64,000 nt of DNA from Methylobacterium sp. E-005. Its GTDB lineage: Bacteria; Pseudomonadota; Alphaproteobacteria; Rhizobiales; Beijerinckiaceae. Positions 50,654 to 59,147 of this stretch are shown here, one piece after another. The stretch spans positions 1-64,000 of the forward strand of contig NZ_JAKSYG010000097.1 of the NCBI RefSeq assembly GCF_022829725.1. The letters run 5' to 3'. Each line of letters opens with the position of its first letter. Position 1 is the first letter of the stretch. Position numbers and translations under genes: made by a program. The notes under the pieces were generated by a model. The model made no database searches. It worked only from the letters and a program-made list of their open reading frames with translations, and was not told the origin of the DNA.

Positions 50654-50887
50654 ATGAATCAACTCGTTCGCATGTCCCAGATCGGCGAGGCCGAGACCAT
50701 CAAGGAGCCGTCGGCCGACCTGCGCGTACCCTTCGCGCAGTCCGGAGCCTTCGTGTGCAAGTACATCATCGGCGAGCCGAATGACCGGGCGGTTTGCTGC
50801 GGCGCGCCGGTGGCCGACGGCAAGAGCTGGTGTGCCTATCACCGTCGCATCGTGTTCGAGCCGACCCGTCCGGGCCGCATCCGCTGA
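50654..50887 (+). CDS. Small GcrA-C-terminus-like protein
   Basis: A 77-residue protein. Its second half, VCKYIIGEPNDRAVCCGAPVADGKSWCAYHRRIVFEPTR, shows the spacing of cysteines and a histidine found at the C-terminus of the GcrA cell-cycle regulator (G-x-P-x-FCG-x-P-x-G-x-YC-x-x-H). The N-terminal GcrA DNA-binding domain is absent, so this is a stand-alone version of the sigma-factor-contacting tail, by resemblance only. The ATG at 50654 has no strong ribosome site except AGGAAGA farther upstream. No operon partner; the next gene is convergent. Confidence 0.6.
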   Translation: MNQLVRMSQIGEAETIKEPSADLRVPFAQSGAFVCKYIIGEPNDRAVCCGAPVADGKSWCAYHRRIVFEPTRPGRIR

Positions 50888-50920
50888 ACTCTGCCCTAAG
50901 CAAGGCGTCACCCCCGCGCG

Positions 50921-51898
50921 TCACTGGGTCCGCATGATCTGGATGACGGCCGGGGTGATGATGACGACGAACAGCACCGGCAGGAAGAACAGGATCATCG
51001 GCACGGTGAGCTTGGGCGGCAGCCCGGCCGCCTTCTTCTCGGCCTCGGTCATGCGGTGGTCGCGGCTCTCCTGGGCGAGCACCCGCAGGGCCTGACCCAC
51101 CGGCGTGCCGTAGCGTTCGGCCTGGATCAGGGCGGTCGCCACGGCCTTCACGGGATCAAGGCCCGTGCGCAGCACGAGATTCTCGTAAGCCTGGCGGCGG
51201 TCCGGCAGGAACGACATCTCGGCCGTCATCAGCGCGAGTTCCTCGGCGAGCACCACCGAGGAGGTGGCGATCTCCGTGCTCACCTTCCGGAAGGCGTGCT
51301 CGATCGCCATGCCGGACTCGACGCAGATCAGGGTCAGGTCGAGGGCATCCGGCCAAGCCTTGCGGATCTCGGCCTGGCGCTTCTTGGCGGCGTTGAGGAG
51401 GAACAGCTCCGGCGCCTTGATGCCGGCATAGGCGGCGCCGATCACCAGCCCGAACCGCGTCAGGTAAGAGACGTCGAGCGCCTCCAGCACGAACAGGTAG
51501 AACAGCGCGCCGATCACCGAGGCGACCGGCACGACGAGGCGGAAGAACAGGAACGCGGTCTCGGCGCCCTGGCCGCGATAGCCCGCCTGCATCAGCTTGC
51601 GCTTGGCCGTGTCGGTGGCGAGCCAGCGCTGCAGCTGATACCGCTCGACGATCGACTTCATGTAGGCCTTGGGCTCGACGCGCAGCGTGCCCCGGGTCGT
51701 GGCCTGGGCGCCCTTGGCGCGCTCGCGCCGCCGGATCTGCTCGCGCTCGTCGCCGACCACCTTCATCCGCTTCTCGAGCTTGTCGGTCTCGAAGAACGGC
51801 TGTGCCACCGCGAAGGCAGTCGCGGCCGCCGCGACGGCGGTCAGCAGCGTGCCCATGAAGCGGGGATCGAACAGCTTCGCGGCGATGTCGTCGATCAT
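50921..51898 (-). CDS. tadC: Tad secretion inner-membrane protein TadC
   Basis: A 325-residue GspF-fold (T2SSF) inner-membrane protein. It has an N-terminal hydrophobic stretch (FMGTLLTAVAAAATAFAVAQPFF), a central pair of helices, the conserved T2SSF motif block IRKAWPDALDLTLICVESGMAIEHAFRKV, and VLAEELALMTAEMSFLPDRRQAYENLVLRTGLDPVKAVATALIQAERYGTPVGQALRVLA. The C-terminal helix is VPMILFFLPVLFVVIITPAVIQIM. TadC pairs with TadB to form the assembly platform for Flp pili. It is the last gene of the minus-strand pilus cluster, 44 bases after tadB. Confidence 0.92.
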   Translation of the reverse strand: MIDDIAAKLFDPRFMGTLLTAVAAAATAFAVAQPFFETDKLEKRMKVVGDEREQIRRRERAKGAQATTRGTLRVEPKAYMKSIVERYQLQRWLATDTAKRKLMQAGYRGQGAETAFLFFRLVVPVASVIGALFYLFVLEALDVSYLTRFGLVIGAAYAGIKAPELFLLNAAKKRQAEIRKAWPDALDLTLICVESGMAIEHAFRKVSTEIATSSVVLAEELALMTAEMSFLPDRRQAYENLVLRTGLDPVKAVATALIQAERYGTPVGQALRVLAQESRDHRMTEAEKKAAGLPPKLTVPMILFFLPVLFVVIITPAVIQIMRTQ

Positions 51899-51942
51899 GG
51901 GATCGGTTCCGGGAAGAGCACGGCAGGCCCGATGGTCCGCCT

Positions 51943-52932
51943 TCAGAAGTCGAAGGCGATCATCTTCTTGATGGCGAAGATCCCGATCGACATCCAGATC
52001 GCCGCGCCGACCAGGGCGATCTTGCCGATATCGGTCGTCCAGAGCAGCGAGATGTAGTCGGGACTCGTCAGGGAAGTGATGCCCGCCACGCCGAAGGGCA
52101 GGCAGGCGATGATCGAGGCCGAGGCCTTGGCCTCCATGCTCATCGCCTGGATCTTGCCGCGCATCTTGGCCCGGTCGCGCAGCACCGTGGAGAGGTTGTT
52201 CAGCGCCTCCGACAGGTTGCCGCCCGATTGCTGCTGGATGTTGATCACGATCACGAAGAAGTTGACCTCGGGCGTCGGCACCCGGTCGAACAGGCGCGTG
52301 ACCGCCTCACCGAGCGACAGGCCGAGGGCCTGGGTCTCCACGACGGTCCTGAACTCGCTGCGGACCGGCTCCTCGGCCTCGCGGGAGACCATGCGGAAGC
52401 AATCCCCGACCGGGATGCCGGTTCGGATACCGCGCACCACCACGTCGACGGCGTTGGGCAATTCCGCGTTGAACTTGGCGATCCGCTTGAGCCGCATGCG
52501 GCGCAGCAGCCAAGCCGGCAGGCCGAAGCCCCCCGCGAAGGCGGCACCGGCCCCCACGATCGGATTCTCGGTGACGATGAAGATCAGCAGCCCGCAGACC
52601 ACGGCACTGATCGCGGAGGCCATGAAGAAGGTCTGCTTCGTCCAATCGAGGCCGGCGCGGGCGAGCTTCAACTCCACGGAGGCCTTGGAGGCGCCCTTGG
52701 CCTTCGCCTCGATCTCGCTCAGCGTCTTGGCAACCTGCTCGCGGCGGTTGACCGCCACGCCCCGCAAAGCCGCCCCGGTGGGCGAGACGCCGATCGCCTT
52801 CAGGCGCTTGTTCGCCCGCCGGTCGCCGTCGAGCAGGGGCAGGACCGCCACGTAGGCGATGGCCGCCACCGCGATGCCGATGAGGCCCGCGACGACCGGC
52901 AGGTTCGAGGCGCCGACGGCAGCGAGATTCAT
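51943..52932 (-). CDS. tadB: Tad secretion inner-membrane protein TadB
   Basis: A 329-residue platform protein of the GspF type. N-terminal helix VAGLIGIAVAAIAYVAVLPLL, a cytoplasmic helical domain, then FMASAISAVVCGLLIFIV, the motif FNAELPNAVDVVVRGIRTGIPVGDCFRMVS, and GLSLGEAVTRLFDRVPTPEVNFFVIVINIQQQSGGNLSEALNNLSTVLRDR. Its C-terminus is hydrophobic. It starts 4 bases after the stop of the TadA gene and is followed by tadC. TadB and TadC together anchor the ATPase TadA to the membrane. Confidence 0.92.
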   Translation of the reverse strand: MNLAAVGASNLPVVAGLIGIAVAAIAYVAVLPLLDGDRRANKRLKAIGVSPTGAALRGVAVNRREQVAKTLSEIEAKAKGASKASVELKLARAGLDWTKQTFFMASAISAVVCGLLIFIVTENPIVGAGAAFAGGFGLPAWLLRRMRLKRIAKFNAELPNAVDVVVRGIRTGIPVGDCFRMVSREAEEPVRSEFRTVVETQALGLSLGEAVTRLFDRVPTPEVNFFVIVINIQQQSGGNLSEALNNLSTVLRDRAKMRGKIQAMSMEAKASASIIACLPFGVAGITSLTSPDYISLLWTTDIGKIALVGAAIWMSIGIFAIKKMIAFDF

Positions 52933-52936
52933 GCGC

Positions 52937-54379
52937 TCAGCTCCGGTCGACGACTTCGGCGGCGTCGAGCGCCTCGCCGAGCCGGCGCTCCAGGCCGTAA
53001 TAGCGGGCGCGCTCCCAGAATTTCGGCCGGCCGATCCCCGTCGAGCGGTGTCGCCCGACCAGCCGGCCGTTCGCGTCCTCGCCGACGATGTCGTAGAGGA
53101 ACACGTCCTGGGTGGTGATGACGTCGCCCTCCATGCCGAGCACCTCGGTGATGTGGGTGATCCGCCGCGAGCCGTCGCGCAGGCGCATGGCCTGGATCAC
53201 CACGTCGATCGAGCCGCAGATCATCTCGCGCAGCGTCTTCGACGGCAGGGTGAAGCCGCCCATCGAGATCATCGATTCGATACGAGACAGGCACTCGCGC
53301 GGGCTGTTGGCGTGGAGCGTGCCCATCGAGCCGTCGTGGCCGGTGTTCATCGCCTGAAGCAGGTCGAACGCCTCGGGGCCGCGCACCTCGCCGACGATGA
53401 TCCGCTCGGGCCGCATGCGCAGGCAGTTCTTGACGAGGTCGCGCATGGTGACCGAGCCCTGGCCCTCCATGTTCGGGGGGCGCGTCTCCAGGCGGACCAC
53501 ATGGGGCTGCTGGAGCTGGAGTTCCGCCGCGTCCTCGCAGGTGATCACCCGCTCGTCATGCTCGATGAAGGCCGTGAGGCAGTTGAGCAGCGTGGTCTTG
53601 CCCGAGCCCGTGCCGCCCGAGATCACCACGTTGCAGCGCGATTGACCGATGATCTTCAGGACCTCGGCGCCCTCGGGCGAGATCGCCCCGAAGCGCACGA
53701 GCTGCTCCAGGGTGAGCTTGTCCTTCTTGAACTTACGGATGGTGAGCGCCGGGCCGTCAATGGCGAGCGGCGGCGCGATGACGTTGACGCGGGACCCGTC
53801 CGGCAGGCGCGCGTCGCAGATCGGCGAGGCGTCGTCGACCCGGCGGCCGACCTGGCTGACGATCCGCTGGCAGATATTCATCAACTGCTGGTTGTCGCGA
53901 AACCGGACGCTGGTCAGCTGGATCTTGCCCCCGACCTCGATGAAGGTCCGGTTGGCGCCGTTGACCATGATGTCGGCGATGTCGTCACGGGCCAGCAGGG
54001 GCTCGAGCGGGCCGTAGCCCAGCACGTCGTTGCAGATATCGTCGAGCAGCTCCTCCTGCTCGGCGATCGACAGGACGATGTTCTTGAGCCCGATGATCTC
54101 CGTGACGATGTCGCGGATCTCCTCGCGGGCGGTCTCGCCGTCGAGGCGCGAGAGCTGCGTGAGGTCGATCGCCTCGATGAGCGCGCCGAAGATCAGGCTC
54201 TTGGTGCGGTAATAATCCTCGGACCGCGTGGTCTCGACCACCACGGGGGCGGCCGGCTCCGCCCGCCGGGGGGCCGGCGCAGCGTCGCGCGGGATTGAGG
54301 CCGGCGGCGGCGCGGCCGAGGTCTTCTGGAGCGGCGCGGGGGCGGGCGCCGCACCGCCGGTCGAGCGTCTACCGAACAT
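52937..54379 (-). CDS. cpaF: Tad/Cpa pilus assembly ATPase CpaF (TadA)
   Basis: A 480-residue GspE-type hexameric ATPase that powers Flp pilus extension (and in some systems retraction). A Pro/Ala-rich start is followed by an N-terminal domain ([22 protein letters not shown]). Walker A is [15 protein letters not shown] at about residue 260; [17 protein letters not shown], the aspartate box, and [30 protein letters not shown] (Walker B and His box) are intact. The gene is 30 bp downstream of cpaE and 4 bp upstream of tadB, in a tight minus-strand cluster. Confidence 0.95.
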   Translation of the reverse strand: MFGRRSTGGAAPAPAPLQKTSAAPPPASIPRDAAPAPRRAEPAAPVVVETTRSEDYYRTKSLIFGALIEAIDLTQLSRLDGETAREEIRDIVTEIIGLKNIVLSIAEQEELLDDICNDVLGYGPLEPLLARDDIADIMVNGANRTFIEVGGKIQLTSVRFRDNQQLMNICQRIVSQVGRRVDDASPICDARLPDGSRVNVIAPPLAIDGPALTIRKFKKDKLTLEQLVRFGAISPEGAEVLKIIGQSRCNVVISGGTGSGKTTLLNCLTAFIEHDERVITCEDAAELQLQQPHVVRLETRPPNMEGQGSVTMRDLVKNCLRMRPERIIVGEVRGPEAFDLLQAMNTGHDGSMGTLHANSPRECLSRIESMISMGGFTLPSKTLREMICGSIDVVIQAMRLRDGSRRITHITEVLGMEGDVITTQDVFLYDIVGEDANGRLVGRHRSTGIGRPKFWERARYYGLERRLGEALDAAEVVDRS

Positions 54380-54409
54380 GGGCCGGTCCCCGGGCGCGAT
54401 CCCGCCCCA

Positions 54410-55687
54410 TCACAAGGCCTTCCCGCCGGCGAGCTTGATGCCGCCGAGCTTCGTGCCGGCGAAGCGCGCGAGCAGCGGCTCCAGGAGGCTCGTGCGCCCA
54501 CTGCGACGGGTTTCCGCGCGTCCGAGCGTCAGGGCGGCAAGGTCGTTGAACAGCTCCGCCACCTTGGAGCCAGCCTGGATCTCGGCGATCATCTGGCCGT
54601 TGTTGGCGGCCGTGCCGAACAGGGCCGGCTCGAACGGGATCGTCAGGGCGACCGGGGCCTCCAGGGTCTTGGCGAATTCCGGTGTGCCGATCTCGGGGCG
54701 CTTCGGCACGCCGACGCCGTTGAGCAGGATCCGCGGCGGCGCGTCGTTCGGGCGCCCGTGCTTGAGGGCGCCCATGATGTTCTTGGCGTTGCGCAGGCTG
54801 GCGAGATCCGGGCCCGCAACGATCAGGATCTCGTCGGCCGCCGTGAGGACGCGCTTCGTCCACGCGTTCCACTGGTGCGGCACATCGAGCACCACGCAGG
54901 GCACGCTCGCCCGCAGGTACTCGATCAGGGCGTCGAAGGCCGGCTCCGACAGGTCGATGGTGCAGTCGAGGCTCGCGGGCGCCGAGAGCAGGCTCAGCGT
55001 ATCGCTGCACTTCGACAGCAGCCGCTCGACCAGGGCGGAATCCAGGCGCTCGGGGGCGAACACCGCCTCGGCGATGCCCTGCGGCGGGTCTTGGTTGAAG
55101 TTCAGCGAGGCGGTGCCGAAGGCGATGTCGAGATCGGCGATCACCGTCTGGACGCCCTGGCTGCGGGCCACCGACCATGCGAAGTTGTGCGCCACCGTGG
55201 AGGCACCGATCCCGCCCTTCACGCCGTAGACCGCCACCGTGCGGCCCACCGGCTTGACGCCCGGGGCGGTGAACAGGTCGGAAATCGCCGCGATCAGGGT
55301 CAGGGGATCGACGGGCGCCATCAGGTAGTCGGACACCCCGCGCTGGATCAGCTGCCGGTAGAGGACCACATCGTTGAGATGGCCGATCACGAGGACGCGG
55401 GTGCCCTCGTCGCAGACCTCGGCCAGGGCATCGAGGCATTCGAGCGGCTTCGAGCGCGGCCCCTGCGTCTCGATGACGATGACGTTGGGCGTCGGCGCGT
55501 GCCGATAGGCCTCGATGGCGGCGGCACCGCCGCCCATGCGGACCTTGACCTGCGCCTTCTGCATGCGCCGGTCGAGGGCCGCCCCCTCGATCACCGCGGC
55601 GGTCTCGCTGGTCTCGCAGAACGCCTGGATGGTGATCCGGGGCACCGGGGCGATCGTGCGCTCGGCTGTCTCGGACAGGTCTGCCAT
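54410..55687 (-). CDS. cpaE: Pilus assembly ATPase CpaE (TadZ)
   Basis: A 425-residue ParA/MinD-like protein that positions the Tad machine, usually at a cell pole. Residues about 20-140 resemble a receiver-like domain (NVIVIETQGPRSKPLECLDALAEVC). The deviant Walker A AVYGVKGGIGASTVAHNFAWSVA at about 150-172 contains the KGGIGxS form of the MinD family, with TVIADLDIAFGTASLNF as the switch I region and VVLDVPHQWNAWTKRVLTAAD as Walker B. The start ATG at 55687 is selected because the sequence begins MADLSETAERTIAP; the frame extends upstream without similarity. It lies between cpaD and cpaF. Confidence 0.93.
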   Translation of the reverse strand: MADLSETAERTIAPVPRITIQAFCETSETAAVIEGAALDRRMQKAQVKVRMGGGAAAIEAYRHAPTPNVIVIETQGPRSKPLECLDALAEVCDEGTRVLVIGHLNDVVLYRQLIQRGVSDYLMAPVDPLTLIAAISDLFTAPGVKPVGRTVAVYGVKGGIGASTVAHNFAWSVARSQGVQTVIADLDIAFGTASLNFNQDPPQGIAEAVFAPERLDSALVERLLSKCSDTLSLLSAPASLDCTIDLSEPAFDALIEYLRASVPCVVLDVPHQWNAWTKRVLTAADEILIVAGPDLASLRNAKNIMGALKHGRPNDAPPRILLNGVGVPKRPEIGTPEFAKTLEAPVALTIPFEPALFGTAANNGQMIAEIQAGSKVAELFNDLAALTLGRAETRRSGRTSLLEPLLARFAGTKLGGIKLAGGKAL

Positions 55688-55754
55688 GACGGCACTTTCA
55701 GGTTCGCGTTCGGGGTGCGGCGTCGGGTTAGATGAGGTGGGTTCGCCGGCCAGC

Positions 55755-56513
55755 CTATTGGCCAACCTGCGATTTTACGTCGGTCTGCCCATCTTGACGC
55801 CATGTGGTTGATGGATCCTTGCCTTCGCGCAACTGGCCAATGTCCCGGACCCGCTTGACCGTGTCGATGCGACCCTCGGGCCGGCCGCGGACGAGGTCGA
55901 CGGGGTCTGCGACCTGGGCGGCCACGGTCGATTGCATGGCGCAGCCGAGGTTCCACATCGGCCGGTTGCTGTAATCGAGCGCGAAGTTGCTGGTCCCCGT
56001 ATCGTTGGGCCAGAGCCCGCAGGCATCGGACACCTTGGCCTGCATGCGCTGGAAGCTCAGGCGGATCGGCGCGGCGAGGCTCGGGGCCGCCACGGCGTAG
56101 GCGGTGACGGCGATCTCGCGGGGACCGACCCGGTCCTGCGCGGCCAGCCGGGTCAGGAAAGCCGCGGTGCGCTCGGCGGAAGCCGCCTGGGCCGGCGGCC
56201 CGCCGCGGGGGACCTCCATCAGGAGGATCCCGCGTCCGTAGCGGCGGTATTCCAGCATGAAGGCATCGACATCGGCGGTCTGGCGCGGATCGAGACGGCC
56301 GACGCCCGTGGGGAACACGTCGAGGCTGCGGGTGCCGTCGGCCAGGACGATCGGGTGCCGGACCCGGTAATCGGCGACCTCGATCGCCCCGGTGGTGGCG
56401 ACCGGCTGGCTGTTGCAGCCGGCCGCAAGGGCGCCGAGCGCGCTGGCGGCGAGCAGGGGGGCGAGGCGGCGCTGGTGGGCCGCTGGCCGGGCGGGCGGGT
56501 GGCGTCCGATCAT
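55755..56513 (-). CDS. cpaD: Pilus assembly lipoprotein CpaD
   Basis: A 252-residue lipoprotein. The signal LLAASALGALAAGC with cysteine at about residue 33 is a good lipobox (LAAGC). The mature sequence VADYRVRHPIVLADGTRSLDVFPTGVGRLDPRQTADVDAFMLEYRRYGRG is the CpaD family signature, which resembles an OmpA-like periplasmic domain; SDACGLWPNDTGTSNFALDYSNRPMWNLGCAMQSTVAAQVADPVDLVRGR is the strongly conserved C-terminal part. CpaD supports assembly of the CpaC secretin at the outer membrane. It sits directly downstream of cpaC (20 bases). Confidence 0.93.
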   Translation of the reverse strand: MIGRHPPARPAAHQRRLAPLLAASALGALAAGCNSQPVATTGAIEVADYRVRHPIVLADGTRSLDVFPTGVGRLDPRQTADVDAFMLEYRRYGRGILLMEVPRGGPPAQAASAERTAAFLTRLAAQDRVGPREIAVTAYAVAAPSLAAPIRLSFQRMQAKVSDACGLWPNDTGTSNFALDYSNRPMWNLGCAMQSTVAAQVADPVDLVRGRPEGRIDTVKRVRDIGQLREGKDPSTTWRQDGQTDVKSQVGQ

Positions 56514-56533
56514 GGCTTCGATCCTGGAAGGCG

Positions 56534-58102
56534 CTATTCGACGATGAAGCCGACGCGGCCGCGATAGCTCTGCCCGACCGGCGCCGCGCTGGTGGGGGCG
56601 ACCTTGCCGTACAGGCGGTTGATCTGGCCGAGCAGCACCGCCTGGCCGTCGGTGGAATCGACGAAGTTGTCGTCGGGCCGGCTGACCTGCTTCGGCTCCA
56701 TCACCCGGGCGATGTAGGGGGTGACCATGATCATCAGCTCGGTCTCCATGCGCTGGTAGTCCCGGGAGCGGAACAGGGCACCGAGGATCGGCAGGTTGAT
56801 CAGGCCGGGCAGGCCGGAGATCGCCTGCTTGTTCACCTGCTGGATCAGGCCGGCGGTCATCATCACGCCGCCGGAGGGCAGCTCGACCGTGGTCTCGGAC
56901 CGGCGGACCCGGGTGCCGGGGATGGCGGTCGTGACGCCGCTGTTCGTGTAGTTGAAGCTGTTCTGCGGATCGATCTCGGTCACGTCGGTGGCGACGCGGA
57001 TGGAGATGCGGTTGTCGGCCAGAACCACCGGCGTGAAGCTCAGGGCAACGCCGTAGGGCTTGAAGGTGATGCCCGGCGGGGAACAAAGGCCGCCGACGCA
57101 GGTCGATGCCGCCGACGGCACCGGGAACTCGCCGCCGGCCAGGAACTTGGCGGCCTCGCCGGAAATCGCCGTCAGCGTCGGCTCCGCGAGCACCCGCGAG
57201 ACCCCGGCCTGCTCGAAGGCCTTGAGCGTCGCCTGGAGCGAGAAGCCACCCGCCTTCACCGAGGCCTGGATCTGGTTGCCCTGGGGGAAGGTCGTATTGA
57301 TCGGGAAGGGCAGCGCGTTGTTGAACGCCGGGGAGGTCGCCGCGTTGCCGAGCGGGTTCAGCGCCGACCAATTGCCGTTCAGGTTGATGCCGAACTGCTT
57401 CAGGACCGTGCGCGACACCTCGACCACGGTGACGCGCAGCATCACCTGATCCTTGTTGCGGATGGAGAGGTTGTTGATCACCGCGCCCCGGGCGCCGGCC
57501 GCGACGCCGCCGCTCGCAGCCCCCGCGGCCCCCGCCGCGCCGGAGCCACCCAACCCCACGAAGGCGTTGGAGATGTCGATTGCCTGCTGGGCCTCGGCCG
57601 AGGAATTCACCGAGCCCGACAGCAGCACCGAAGCCCCGGAGGAGCGTACGTCGAACCGTCCGCCCGGGATGCTCTGGTTGAGCAACTCGCGGAGGGTGCC
57701 GAGATTGAGGTCGCGCGCCACCGTCACGTCGAGGGCGGCGATCTGGCGGCCCTCGGCATCCATGATGAAGATCGAGGTCGCGCCGTCGGCCATGCCGATG
57801 ACGAAGACCTTGCGGGTCGAGCGGACCACGGCGTTGGCGACCGCCGGATTGGCGACGAACACCTCCTTGGCGTCCCGCGGCAGGTCCACGATCACGGAGC
57901 GTCCGGCGGTCAGCTCGACGCGGCGGGTCGAGGCGGCCTCCGCGGCGCCGACCGTCAGGACCGGCGCCGGGCCGTGGATCGAGCGCTCCTGCGCGGCGGC
58001 CGGGTTGGCCAGGGCGGTCAGGATGGCGAGCAGGCCGGCCGAGCGGGAGGCTTGGCGGCGGGCCGTGCGGGCGAGGGGCAGCTGAGCGATCATGGCGGTC
58101 AC
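56534..58102 (-). CDS. cpaC: Tad pilus secretin CpaC (RcpA)
   Basis: A 522-residue outer-membrane secretin through which the Flp pilus passes. Signal sequence (about residues 18-38), then the N-terminal domain (SVIVDLPRDAKEVFVANPAVANAVVRSTRKVFVIGMADGATSIF), a BON-like region with SGSVNSSAEAQQAIDISNAFVGL, and the secretin core at about 225-480 (VSRVLAEPTLTAISGEAAKFLAGGEFPVP, VALSFTPVVL, VELPSGGVMMTAGLIQQ). The start GTG overlaps the cpaB stop by 4 bases. A Gly/Ala-rich insert near residues 178-198 is unusual but not disruptive. Confidence 0.94.
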   Translation of the reverse strand: MTAMIAQLPLARTARRQASRSAGLLAILTALANPAAAQERSIHGPAPVLTVGAAEAASTRRVELTAGRSVIVDLPRDAKEVFVANPAVANAVVRSTRKVFVIGMADGATSIFIMDAEGRQIAALDVTVARDLNLGTLRELLNQSIPGGRFDVRSSGASVLLSGSVNSSAEAQQAIDISNAFVGLGGSGAAGAAGAASGGVAAGARGAVINNLSIRNKDQVMLRVTVVEVSRTVLKQFGINLNGNWSALNPLGNAATSPAFNNALPFPINTTFPQGNQIQASVKAGGFSLQATLKAFEQAGVSRVLAEPTLTAISGEAAKFLAGGEFPVPSAASTCVGGLCSPPGITFKPYGVALSFTPVVLADNRISIRVATDVTEIDPQNSFNYTNSGVTTAIPGTRVRRSETTVELPSGGVMMTAGLIQQVNKQAISGLPGLINLPILGALFRSRDYQRMETELMIMVTPYIARVMEPKQVSRPDDNFVDSTDGQAVLLGQINRLYGKVAPTSAAPVGQSYRGRVGFIVE

Positions 58103-58890
58103 GGCGTCTGCTGCCGCGCGACGCCGAAGCGCACGACGGTCAGGTCGGATGTGGGCGTCTCCGCCGGAGGCGGCTCGGAGGGCTGACCGGCATCGGCGAG
58201 GCTGCGCAGCGACAGCGACAGCACGCCGTCGCGTCCGGCGAGGGTCAGAATCTCCGCCTGGCTGGGGGTGACCGCCAGTGTCGCGGTCTCGCCCGTGACG
58301 ACGTTGGTGCCGTTCTTCTCCTGGATCAGCTGGCCGATCGCCAGGACGCGGATATCGGTCAGGATCGTCTCCGAGAGCTGCACGTCGCGGTTGTCGCTCT
58401 TCCTGATCTTGTGGAAGGTGCGGATCACGTCGACATGGTCGTTCGGCAGGATGAAGCCGCCGGCCGAGTTGGTGCCGCGGCTGTCGGTCGTGATCGCGAC
58501 CGCGCGCTGGCCCGGCGGCAGGATCGCCGCCATGAAGCCGCTCTCCGGCCGCACGAGCTTCTGCGCGCGGATCGGCTCGCCTGCCAGGAAGCCCGAGCGC
58601 GCCGAGGCGCCCGTGGTCTCCTCCAGGCCCTTGGGATTGCTCTTGCGGGTCACGAAGCCGGCATTGACGGCGTTATCCGGCCAGGGCTGCCAGCGCAGGT
58701 CCGCGGCGCGCAGCACCTGCCCCATGGGCATGTCGGCGGCGGCGACCAGCACGTCGGTCATTGGCACCGGCGGCGCCTCGGCCTTCATCGGCGTCGGCGG
58801 TGGAGCCGGATCGCCACCGCTCATCAGGAAGGCCGCTCCACTGCCCGCCGCGAGGGCGATGCCGAGGACGGCGAGACGGGCTGGTTTCAT
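58099..58890 (-). CDS. cpaB: Flp pilus assembly protein CpaB (RcpC)
   Basis: A 263-residue periplasmic protein with an N-terminal membrane anchor (ARLAVLGIALAAGSGAAFLMS) and an SAF domain (VLVAAADMPMGQVLRAADLRWQPWP, about residues 48-72). The RcpC/CpaB domain follows: GFLAGEPIRAQKLVRPESGFMAAILPPGQRAVAITTDSRGTNSAGGFILPNDHVDVIRTF is diagnostic. It helps stabilise the secretin. As the most upstream gene of this minus-strand cluster, it should follow the promoter; no pilin or prepilin peptidase gene lies upstream within the window. Confidence 0.94.
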   Translation of the reverse strand: MKPARLAVLGIALAAGSGAAFLMSGGDPAPPPTPMKAEAPPVPMTDVLVAAADMPMGQVLRAADLRWQPWPDNAVNAGFVTRKSNPKGLEETTGASARSGFLAGEPIRAQKLVRPESGFMAAILPPGQRAVAITTDSRGTNSAGGFILPNDHVDVIRTFHKIRKSDNRDVQLSETILTDIRVLAIGQLIQEKNGTNVVTGETATLAVTPSQAEILTLAGRDGVLSLSLRSLADAGQPSEPPPAETPTSDLTVVRFGVARQQTP

Positions 58891-59147
58891 CGCATGGCCA
58901 CGCGCCGGAGACGGCCGAATTGCCGTTCATGACCGGAATCTGCGCGGGGAATCGTGTAATTATGGTTAAGGTTTAATAACCCCGCCGCGACCTCCGTCTG
59001 GAAACGGACATTCGGGCGATTCCGCATCACAACCGGCGCGATCCTTCAGCAAACGGTGCAGCTTGGCCGTGGCCTGACACCCATGCCTGCTCTATTTTGC
59101 ATGCGGAATCGCCCCGGAAGCGGGCGCACGGACGAATCGGGGGAAAC

